From contig CAYMRB010000327.1 in assembly GCA_964392615.1 (NCBI GenBank), positions 1-11,861 on the forward strand: DNA of 11,861 nt. The letters are read 5' to 3'. This stretch comes from CAYMRB01 sp964392615 (lineage in GTDB: Bacteria; Planctomycetota; UBA8108). A program made the position numbers and the translations under genes. Position 1 is the stretch's first letter, and the number at the start of each line of letters is the position of its first letter. This document shows positions 5,201 through 11,861 of this stretch, one piece after another. Below the pieces are notes generated by a model. That model was not told the DNA's origin. It saw only the letters and a program-made list of their open reading frames with translations, and searched no databases.

Positions 5201-8200
5201 CCTCGTCGTCATCGCGAGGATCGATCGCGATCGTGCCGGCCTCGGGCGTGGCGCCGAGCCCTAGCGCTCGGCGGAGTCCTTCCGCGTAGCGCGCGAGTTG
5301 CTCGGCGTAGCGCGTGTCGAGTTCGACGTTCGTCGCGTCCGGATCGGTCTTGTAGTCGACGATGCGCGGCGCCTTCGCGGTCCCGCAGACGGCGTCGATG
5401 ACGCCGTCCCAGATACCGCTGTCGGCCGCTCGGAACACGACGGGCACCTCGCGCGCTCGCGGACCGAGACGCGCGATTTCGGCGAGGACGCCGTGAGCTC
5501 GAGCGCGAGCGAGCGCTTCTTCGACGCCCCGGCGCACGTCCGGCTCGGGGACGTCTTCGCGCGCTGCGGCGACGGCGGCGGCGCGCGGGGTCAGATCGAA
5601 GAGCCAGTCCGCGTCCGCTCCGTCCCACAGCTCGAGAAGGTGGTGCACGGCGCTGCCGATCGCCCGCGCGATCGGGCGCGGTCGGTTTGCACGGCCTGCA
5701 GCCGTCGGCGCGTGATCGCCGACATCGCTCATGGCGCGAGCGACCGGCGTCGCGTCTCGAACTCGCGTCGCGATCGCACGCGCGTCCTCGAAGTCGCGCG
5801 CGGCTCGAACGATGTCGTGCGTGGGCTGGGCGTCTGCGGAGCTGCCGGATACGAGGGACCGTTCTTCGTCCGCCGCGCCGATGCGTCGGAAGACCACGCG
5901 GCCGCCCGCGAGCTCGACGCCGTCGGCGAGCGCGTCGCCAGGCGCCCAACCCCACGCGGCGAGCGGCGCGAGCCACGGCGCGCGCTCCTGCGCGGCGGCA
6001 CCCGTGCTGCCGGCTACCAGGATCAGCCGTTCCCGCGCGCGTGTCGTCGCGACGTAGAGCAGTCGCTTGGACTCCGCGGCGTCGTGTTCTCGCGTCTCCC
6101 GCTTACGAACGACGAATGCGGGCGTCATCACGGTCGGCGCGATCACGCGCAGCGCCGCCGCCCTGCGTCGTGCATCGAACGGGTGGGGGAGCCAGTCGAG
6201 GGAGTCCTCGTGGCCGCCTCCACCGGTACCGCGCGACAGATCGGGCACGATCACCGTCGGGAACTCGAGCCCCTTCGCGGCGTGGACCGTCATGATGCGC
6301 ACCGCGTCGTGAGTGTCGTCCGCGAGCGGTCGATCTCCCTCGTGACGCATGCGCGCCTCGTCCTCGGCGATGCGTATGAGGATCTCGTCGGCTACGAGCC
6401 CGTCGCGCCAAGCGAGTACTGCGACCCGCGCCGCGGCCTTCTCGAGGTTCGCGACCCGTTGCGCCCCCTCGTACGATGCCGCCATCGCGAGTCGCAGAGG
6501 CGTCTCGTCGAGCGCTGCCCGAGCGACGACGTCGAGCGGCTCGGATCGATAGCGTGCCGTGAAGGCGCCGAGCATCGCGATCGCTCGCGCGAGCGCGGGG
6601 CAAGCATCGGAGTCGACCCGGGTCGCCAGCGTCCAGCTCCGGGAAGACGTCGCTGCCCGCGTCGCCTGTGCGTGAAAGTGCAGCTCGCGATCCGGCACGC
6701 CGCACAGAGCCGAGCGCAGGCACGAGACGAGCGCGACGCTGTCGTCCGGGTCGCGCACCAGCCGCAGCAGGGCCACGAAGAGCTCGATCTCGTAGCGCTC
6801 CCAGAAGCCGCGCGACGATTGCACGACATACGGCAGCCCCCTGAGCCGCAGCGCGCGGCAGTAGATGTCGACGTTGCCGAAGGATCGCAGCAGCATGGCG
6901 ACGTCGCGAGCCCGGACGCTGCCATCGCTCGTGTGGCGTTCGATCCACGCAGCGATAGCAGCCGCTTCGGCCTTGCGTCGTTCGGCGGCGTTGGCGTCCG
7001 GCTGGCCGACCGACCAGATTTCGATGGCTTGCGTCTCCGCTGCCGGCCGAACGGCGGTGAGCGGGTCGTAGACGGGATCGAGGCCGCGGTCGTCGAAGTG
7101 CTCGGAGAACAGCTCGTTGAGCGGCTCGACGAGCTCGGGAACGCTGCGGAAGTTGGTCGTCAGCGCCAGCATCTCGCCGCCGCCGCAGGTGATCGCGCGC
7201 ACCGCGCGCTCGTAGAGGTCGATGTCCGCGCCGCGGAAGCGATAGATCGACTGTTTCGCGTCGCCGACGATGAACACCCTGCCGCGGACGAGCGGCAGCC
7301 GAAACGCGTCGCGCTCGGCCGAGGGCGGCGTGCCGTGCGGTGTCGGAGCCGCGTGCGTGCGGTCGGCGTCCTCGCCGAGAAAGAACACGATCTCGTACTG
7401 CCGCGGGTCGGTGTCCTGGAACTCGTCAACGAGGATGTGGTCCCACCGCGCGGCCTCGCCACGGCGCGCGTCGACGTGGTCGCGAAGCAGATCGCGCGCG
7501 AGTACGACGAGGCCGTCGTTCGACACGAATCCGCGGCGCGGGTACTCGCGTCGGAACTCCTCGACCAGCGGTGCGACGAGCGCCAGCAGCTCCTCGGCGA
7601 GATCGGTATCGGCCGCGGCGAGCTCTGCGAGGCTCTTCATGACGCTCGTCAGGCGCTTCTGGGCGGCGTTCTTCTCGCCGGCATCGAGATCGACGCCGGC
7701 ACCCAGCCTCGGCGACGCGCCCTTCGCTCCCCGTGCCGCAAGCGTCTCGAGGTCGATGTTCCCGTCGTCGCGCAGCGTCGATACGGCGGACTCGGCGATG
7801 TCCAGCTGGTCGTTCCAGTTTCGGTTGACACCGTCGAGGCCGGCGTACGCCCTGCGCAGCGCCACGAGCTCGTCGCGCAGGCGAGTGGCTTCCGCCTGCG
7901 AGCAGGCTCGCTGACCGGCCGCCGACTCGGCACGTACGTCGTCGAGCTCGTGGGAAAAAGAGCATGCCGCGCGCGCGACGGCGCGGATCCGGTCGAGCTC
8001 GACTTTGGCGAGCGCACGCCGCCAGCGTGTCGCCGCTGCCGGGTCGTTCGGGTTCGTCTCGAGGAACGCGGCCCATAGCTCGTCGAAGAGCTGAGCCGCG
8101 CCGCTCTCATCCTCGTCGACGCCGAATGCCGGATCGACGCCAGCCGCGGCGTGGTGGCGGCGCAGCATCTCCGAGCAAAAACCGTGGATCGTGCTGATCG

Positions 8201-8570
8201 TTGCATCTTCGAGCGCGACGAGCGCCTCACGTGCGCGGTCGGGCACCAGGCCGCGGGCCTCGTCGGACAGCCGCTCGACGACACGGTCGGCCTCTTGCGC
8301 TAGATCGGGGGTCGCGTCGCCGCCGGCTGACACGAGGACGCTGGCGCGCTCGAGGGCGTCCTCGAGCCGTTCGCGCATCTCGGCGGCGGCGCGGCGCGTG
8401 AACGTGATCGCCGCGACGCGCTCGAGTGGGGTGCCGCGTTCGAGCAGGTGGAACAGGACGCGTTCGACTAGCAGGCTGGTCTTGCCGGTGCCGGCGCCGG
8501 CGGTGATCACCAGGTTCGTGTCGAGATCGCTCGCGGCGCGGCGTCGAACATCGGCGTCGGGGAGGTTCAT
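5181..8570 (-). CDS. addA: AddA: UvrD-type helicase with PD-(D/E)XK nuclease (DSB resection subunit)
   Basis: AddA is the motor and one nuclease of the AddAB complex, which unwinds and trims broken DNA ends to make 3' tails for RecA loading. The 1129-residue protein has all superfamily 1 motifs in order: GAGTGKT (25-31), AITFTRRAAAEMRER (54-68), STIHGFC (126-132), VDEFQDTD (381-388), VGDAKQSIYRFRGAD (435-449), LTTNFRS (470-476), TVHAAKGLEFP (761-771) and YVATTRARERL (839-849). The C-terminal RecB-type nuclease is intact: H977 in AIGSAVHHLLE, D1059 in WDGVIDAV, D1072 and K1074 in IVDYKTD, and Q1091/Y1095 in EQLARYAEGL. B. subtilis AddA is about 1230 aa, so this is a compact version. ATG 8570 is preceded by GGAGGGG 10 nt away and overlaps the addB stop by 4 bp (ATGA), implying translational coupling. 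Its end overlaps the convergent exported-protein gene by 20 bp. A generic RecB-like label is the only alternative; the AddB partner favours AddA. Confidence 0.93.
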   Translation of the reverse strand: MNLPDADVRRRAASDLDTNLVITAGAGTGKTSLLVERVLFHLLERGTPLERVAAITFTRRAAAEMRERLEDALERASVLVSAGGDATPDLAQEADRVVERLSDEARGLVPDRAREALVALEDATISTIHGFCSEMLRRHHAAAGVDPAFGVDEDESGAAQLFDELWAAFLETNPNDPAAATRWRRALAKVELDRIRAVARAACSFSHELDDVRAESAAGQRACSQAEATRLRDELVALRRAYAGLDGVNRNWNDQLDIAESAVSTLRDDGNIDLETLAARGAKGASPRLGAGVDLDAGEKNAAQKRLTSVMKSLAELAAADTDLAEELLALVAPLVEEFRREYPRRGFVSNDGLVVLARDLLRDHVDARRGEAARWDHILVDEFQDTDPRQYEIVFFLGEDADRTHAAPTPHGTPPSAERDAFRLPLVRGRVFIVGDAKQSIYRFRGADIDLYERAVRAITCGGGEMLALTTNFRSVPELVEPLNELFSEHFDDRGLDPVYDPLTAVRPAAETQAIEIWSVGQPDANAAERRKAEAAAIAAWIERHTSDGSVRARDVAMLLRSFGNVDIYCRALRLRGLPYVVQSSRGFWERYEIELFVALLRLVRDPDDSVALVSCLRSALCGVPDRELHFHAQATRAATSSRSWTLATRVDSDACPALARAIAMLGAFTARYRSEPLDVVARAALDETPLRLAMAASYEGAQRVANLEKAAARVAVLAWRDGLVADEILIRIAEDEARMRHEGDRPLADDTHDAVRIMTVHAAKGLEFPTVIVPDLSRGTGGGGHEDSLDWLPHPFDARRRAAALRVIAPTVMTPAFVVRKRETREHDAAESKRLLYVATTRARERLILVAGSTGAAAQERAPWLAPLAAWGWAPGDALADGVELAGGRVVFRRIGAADEERSLVSGSSADAQPTHDIVRAARDFEDARAIATRVRDATPVARAMSDVGDHAPTAAGRANRPRPIARAIGSAVHHLLELWDGADADWLFDLTPRAAAVAAAREDVPEPDVRRGVEEALARARAHGVLAEIARLGPRAREVPVVFRAADSGIWDGVIDAVCGTAKAPRIVDYKTDPDATNVELDTRYAEQLARYAEGLRRALGLGATPEAGTIAIDPRDDDEVSSGAR

Positions 8571-11500
8571 GTCGCGTCCGCCCCTCCGTGAGCGCTGGGC
8601 TCACCGCTTGAAGCGGCGCGGGCCGCGCGCACCGCCTGCAGCGTCGGTGTCTTGGTGATTTTCGCCGTGACATCGCGGAAGTCGGCCAGCGCCGGATCCG
8701 CCTCGTGGCGCTCCTCGCTCGGCCCGTGATGTCGCCGACACGTGCCGCGGAATCGACACCATTTGCACGCGTCGCCCCTGCGGAAAGGAAACCTTCCGCT
8801 GCGAGCGAGACGCACAGCCACCGCGAGCGTCTCGAGGGTGCCGGCGCGCAGCTCGCCGGACCAATCGAGCGGGTGGACGAGCTCGTCGACGGACGGCCGT
8901 ACGACCAGCAGCTGCGAGTGCACGCGGTGCGGCTCGACGTCGTGCTGGCGCGCCACGATCTCGTGGTAGAGCGCGAGCTGGACGCTCTCGCCCCTGAGGA
9001 CGTTGATCGCGGCGACCTTCTTCGGCCCTTGGCGGCCCGTCTTGAAGTCGTCGACGAAGAGGCTGCCGCGGCTTGACCGGAAGCGATCGACGCGGCCCCT
9101 CATGTCGATCTCGACATCGGCGGCGAGCCGGATCGGCGCGTGAAACATCGTTTCGAAGCACGTCTCTTCCGCCGGCCGGACGACGACGTCGCGGAGGTCC
9201 TCCTCGACGGCCGCGGCGAGGCGATCGCGCCAGGGAGCAGCGATCAGGCGAAGCGCGTCCTCGAGGCGCGTCCACGACGGCCCGACCTGGCGGCGAAAGC
9301 TCTCGGTCCACACCGCGTCGAGGCGACTTCGCGCGAGGCGAATCGCCGCGTCCGGATCGTCGACGACGCCGGCCGCTTCGAGCTCGCCCCACAGGTCTTC
9401 CAGCGTCGTGTGAATCGCGTTGCCCCAGGTGTTCTCGTCGATGCGCTCCGCGCGCGGTCGATCCGGGAGCGGCCGCGTTCCGAGTACGTGCTCCAGGAAG
9501 AACGCCAGCGGGCAACGGGTCAGGCGTTCGACTTTCGTCGGGTAGAGCGAGAGCCCTTTGATGCCGTCGATCCCGGTCACGCCGTCGGCGTCGCCGCAGC
9601 GATCGCCGCGTGCCTCGAGAACCTCTACCCAATCGAGGGCGGTGAGGCGCTCCGCGGTCCCGAGGCCGAGAGTGTCCAGCGCAGCCCGAACCGGATCGCT
9701 CCGGTCTCTCGAGCTCGATACGGCGCACGACACGACCGCGTCGAGACCGGGCACGAGCCCGAAGGACGGCGACGCAGCCAGCATGTGCGCGCGCTCACCC
9801 GGGTGTGCCGGCACGCGCTCCGAACCGGCGCGTTCGCCGTCTCCGGCGATGAGCGCGTGGGCGTCGGCGCGCCCGAGAAACGCCCGCGCGACCTCGCGCA
9901 GCGCGCTGGAGCGGCCGAGCGTGCGGCCGTCGTCGTCGGCACGCTGGCGCGACAGGACCAGCCTGCGCCGACAGGCCGCGAGGCCCATCGCGAGGAGTAG
10001 CCGCTCTTCGTCGACCGACTCGGTAGTGACCGCGATCGGACGGCCGCTCGTGCGGCGTAGCCGGTGTCGCGCGGCGTCGCCGAGCCACGGATCGCCGCGA
10101 CCGCGCCGCGGGAACAGACCGTCGTGAAAGCCGATCCAGATGACGACCGCGTATCCGAGGCCGCGCGCACCTTGCAGGTCGAGCACGTGCACGCCGCGCT
10201 CATCGTCGCCCTCCAGGGGCAGTTTCTCGTCGCGCGCCAATCGGCCGAGGAACTCGGTGAGGTCGGCCGGTCCGAAGCGCGCACCACTGCGCGAGAACAC
10301 CGGCGCCGAGGTGTCGAGGCGGTCGAGCAGTCCATCGACGCAGCTGCGTGTATCACCGTCACCGTCACCCGATCGCCGTGCGTCGACACAGCGGTGCGCG
10401 AGCCGGCGCAGGAACGCGAAGCTCGCGGCGAAGTCCGGCGACGCGTGCCACTCGTCGCGCAGGGAATCGAGCGCGTCGACGAGCTCGACGAGACGCGTAG
10501 CGGCCGGGTTGCCGGCCAGCTCCAGCCGCGTCGGAAGGGCGCGCCACGACGCGGCGGTGCCGAAGACGCGCGCGGTGCGGCTCCAGCGGTCCCAGAGCGC
10601 GGGATCGGCCGCGTGAATCAGCGGGCGCAGAAACGCCGGCGGCAACCGAACGAGACGGATCAGCGCGTCGCGTTCGAGGTCGTTCGCGAGAACGGCGAGC
10701 AGCGTCGTGAAGCGCTCGACCTCGGCGTCGCGAGCGATCGGCTCGCGGACCGACGTCGTGAACGGCAGCCCGGCCGCCTCGAACGCGCTCTCGAGAAACG
10801 GCGCATAGGGCTCGAGGCTGCGCGCGACGATCGCGATCTCGTCGGGCGCCACCAGGTCGAGGGCCAGCTCGCCCTGCGCCGGGAGCTCGCGCGTGATGGC
10901 GAGCGCCCGCAGGGCTGCGGCGCGGATCTCGGCCTCGGCGCCCTGCGCGTCGCGAAGCTCGAGGATCGGCGTGGCGGTCTCCGACCACGGCGAGAGCGTC
11001 TGCCCGGCGTCGAATAGCGCGCTCAGTCGCGCCAGCCAACTCCGGCGGCGCGCGGTCGGCGCCACCGACTCATGCGCGGCGTCGACGGCGTCTTGCCTCT
11101 CGGCGCAGTGCTCCGACGTTTCTCGCGCGTCATCCCACGAGGCCGTCGGGTGCAGGAGCTTGACCGAGCGCCGCGCGTAGGCGAACGCCGGCGCGTCCGC
11201 ATCCAACGCGGTGGGAACGACGACGGTCGTCGACGTCAGGCGCTCTAACTCGCGAAGAGCGCTCGCGTGGATGCCGATCAGCTCGTACGCCCCCCAAGAC
11301 CAGACGCATCGAATGCGCTTCGATGCGACGAAATGGCGCAGGTGCGGCCGAGCGGCGTGCTCGAGCCCCGTCTCGTCGGTGCGGCCGTCGCGAGCGATCT
11401 CGGCCATGCGCGCGTCGAAGCGGCGGTACAGCTCGACGAGCCACCGGCGCGGGCCGGCAGAGGCGAGCTCGCGCGGCGTGACCTCGGCCTCGCGAAGCTC

Positions 11501-11861
11501 GAGCAGCGTGCGCACCAGGGCTCCCGGCGCGTTGGCGGCACGCGGCGCCGAATGCGCATCGTCGGTCCTGTCGAGTCTCGCGAGAAGCGACGCGACGATC
11601 GCCTCGATCGCGGTGGGGGGCAGCAGGCGCGGCGGTACGACGAACGCGTGCTCGAGCGCCGTGCGCGCGAGGCTGCGCCAGGTGTGAAAGTGGACGTTGA
11701 GGACCGCGCCGACGCGGTCGACGAGACGCCGCCGGACGTGCTGCACGAGACGACGCGTTGGCGCGACGATCAGCGCGGCGTGCTCGAGGCCCCCGTCCGG
11801 TCGTCCCGTCAGGTCGCGAATCAGCCGCGACTCCAACGCTTCGATGTCGAGGGACGAGAGG
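8567..11861 (-). CDS. addB: AddB: Fe-S nuclease subunit of the AddAB helicase-nuclease, 5' partial
   Basis: AddB partners AddA in double-strand-break resection; in studied systems it carries the Chi-recognition site and the second nuclease. Numbering from TTG 11836 (1089 codons), the N-terminal ALIVAPTRRL (21-30) sits where a Walker A would be but lacks GKT, so the motor is inactive. Vestigial motifs remain: HVLDLQGARGLGYAVVIWIG (550-569) echoes motif V and ESVDEERLLLAMGLAACRRRL (606-626) motif VI. The nuclease is intact: H809 in WGNAIHTTLEDL, D917 in GRVDRF, D930/K932 in VDDFKTG, and Q953/Y957 in VQLALY. C775 in LTRCPLAF plus C1024, C1027 and C1033 (C-x2-C-x5-C) form the 4Fe-4S cage typical of AddB. 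The frame is open to the window edge and reads LSSLDIEAL before TTG 11836. TTG has no good ribosome site and relatives usually have extra residues before this segment, so the true start is probably beyond 11861. The gene lies upstream of addA, as in the addBA order. Confidence 0.88.
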   Translation of the reverse strand, partial: LSSLDIEALESRLIRDLTGRPDGGLEHAALIVAPTRRLVQHVRRRLVDRVGAVLNVHFHTWRSLARTALEHAFVVPPRLLPPTAIEAIVASLLARLDRTDDAHSAPRAANAPGALVRTLLELREAEVTPRELASAGPRRWLVELYRRFDARMAEIARDGRTDETGLEHAARPHLRHFVASKRIRCVWSWGAYELIGIHASALRELERLTSTTVVVPTALDADAPAFAYARRSVKLLHPTASWDDARETSEHCAERQDAVDAAHESVAPTARRRSWLARLSALFDAGQTLSPWSETATPILELRDAQGAEAEIRAAALRALAITRELPAQGELALDLVAPDEIAIVARSLEPYAPFLESAFEAAGLPFTTSVREPIARDAEVERFTTLLAVLANDLERDALIRLVRLPPAFLRPLIHAADPALWDRWSRTARVFGTAASWRALPTRLELAGNPAATRLVELVDALDSLRDEWHASPDFAASFAFLRRLAHRCVDARRSGDGDGDTRSCVDGLLDRLDTSAPVFSRSGARFGPADLTEFLGRLARDEKLPLEGDDERGVHVLDLQGARGLGYAVVIWIGFHDGLFPRRGRGDPWLGDAARHRLRRTSGRPIAVTTESVDEERLLLAMGLAACRRRLVLSRQRADDDGRTLGRSSALREVARAFLGRADAHALIAGDGERAGSERVPAHPGERAHMLAASPSFGLVPGLDAVVSCAVSSSRDRSDPVRAALDTLGLGTAERLTALDWVEVLEARGDRCGDADGVTGIDGIKGLSLYPTKVERLTRCPLAFFLEHVLGTRPLPDRPRAERIDENTWGNAIHTTLEDLWGELEAAGVVDDPDAAIRLARSRLDAVWTESFRRQVGPSWTRLEDALRLIAAPWRDRLAAAVEEDLRDVVVRPAEETCFETMFHAPIRLAADVEIDMRGRVDRFRSSRGSLFVDDFKTGRQGPKKVAAINVLRGESVQLALYHEIVARQHDVEPHRVHSQLLVVRPSVDELVHPLDWSGELRAGTLETLAVAVRLARSGRFPFRRGDACKWCRFRGTCRRHHGPSEERHEADPALADFRDVTAKITKTPTLQAVRAARAASSGEPSAHGGADAT
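8581..8587 (-). promoter_or_regulatory. Ribosome-binding site of addA within the addB 3' end
   Basis: The minus strand reads GGAGGGG, ending 10 nt before the addA ATG at 8570. Together with the ATGA stop/start overlap at 8567-8570 it fixes the addA start and allows both reinitiation and fresh ribosome loading. Confidence 0.6.
10354..10369 (+). repeat. Short 6-bp tandem repeat inside addB
   Basis: CACCGT occurs 2.7 times in a row and encodes GDGDGD at AddB residues 490-495 on the minus strand. It lies in a probable surface linker between vestigial helicase domains. Slippage by one unit would add or remove Gly-Asp without shifting the frame. Confidence 0.6.

Noticed and set aside
3938..5212. 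A single 424-codon minus-strand gene
   Set aside because: All but its last 61 codons run antisense through the exported-protein gene, which has a signal peptide and AGGAGG site. The upstream part is Arg/Leu/Asp-rich shadow sequence; only 3938-4123 has its own ribosome site.
5298..8078. A 926-codon open frame on the plus strand, antisense to addA
   Set aside because: It is the mirror of a high-GC3 gene: Arg/Asp/Glu/Val-rich without any domain, no ribosome site, and entirely inside addA, whose helicase and nuclease motifs are all intact.
9140..11017. Long plus-strand open frames (9140-10000 and 10064-11017) antisense to addB
   Set aside because: Low-complexity Arg/Glu/Ala composition with no recognisable domain, while the minus-strand frame encodes the conserved nuclease and cysteine motifs. 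These are codon-bias shadows.
1..11861. Mobile element, defence island or biosynthetic cluster
   Set aside because: No transposase, integrase, terminal inverted repeats, attachment sites or tRNA are seen, and base composition looks uniform. AddAB is ordinary repair machinery here rather than evidence of a defence island.

Overview
The window is high-GC bacterial chromosome, roughly two thirds G+C by eye. It carries seven protein-coding genes that fill nearly all of it, and all seven use TGA stops. I see no tRNA, rRNA, CRISPR array, insertion sequence, phage or plasmid gene. SurE, a two-HRDC RNase D, an Fe-S AddB with AddA, and an exported protein with a type I signal peptide fit a Gram-negative-type, high-GC bacterium (Myxococcota, Desulfobacterota, Planctomycetota or a similar lineage). 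The sequence alone does not settle which.

Layout. (1) 1-1683, forward: a flotillin (SPFH/band 7) membrane scaffold, followed by a strong intrinsic terminator at 1703-1745. (2) 1773-2477, reverse: surE, a metal-dependent nucleotidase. (3) 2478-2709: a 232-bp divergent intergenic region with weak promoter-like boxes for both neighbours. (4) 2710-3891, forward: rnd, ribonuclease D. (5) 3938-4123, reverse: an unrecognised 61-residue protein containing a Cys-Asn-Cys motif. (6) 4124-4306: a 183-bp divergent region where two opposed sigma70-like promoters appear to share one -10 segment, with an 11-bp direct repeat over it. (7) 4307-5200, forward: an unrecognised exported lysine-rich protein of 297 aa with a four-unit T/S-D-K repeat. 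(8) 5181-8570 and 8567-11861, reverse: the addB-addA operon. The cistrons overlap by 4 bp (ATGA) and encode a two-nuclease, one-motor double-strand-break resection complex. The addB frame is still open at the right edge, so its 5' end probably lies outside the window.

How the genes relate. AddA and AddB form one machine: AddA has a complete UvrD-type motor plus a PD-(D/E)XK nuclease; AddB has lost the ATP-binding loop but keeps its nuclease and four-cysteine Fe-S cage. SurE and RNase D are housekeeping nucleotide/RNA enzymes that happen to be divergent. The flotillin stands alone as far as the window shows. No gene-free stretch exceeds 300 bases. I do not see a convincing undescribed multi-gene system. 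The least explained part is the divergent pair at 3938-5200 (tiny Cys-containing protein and exported Lys-rich protein) with its interlocked promoter region.
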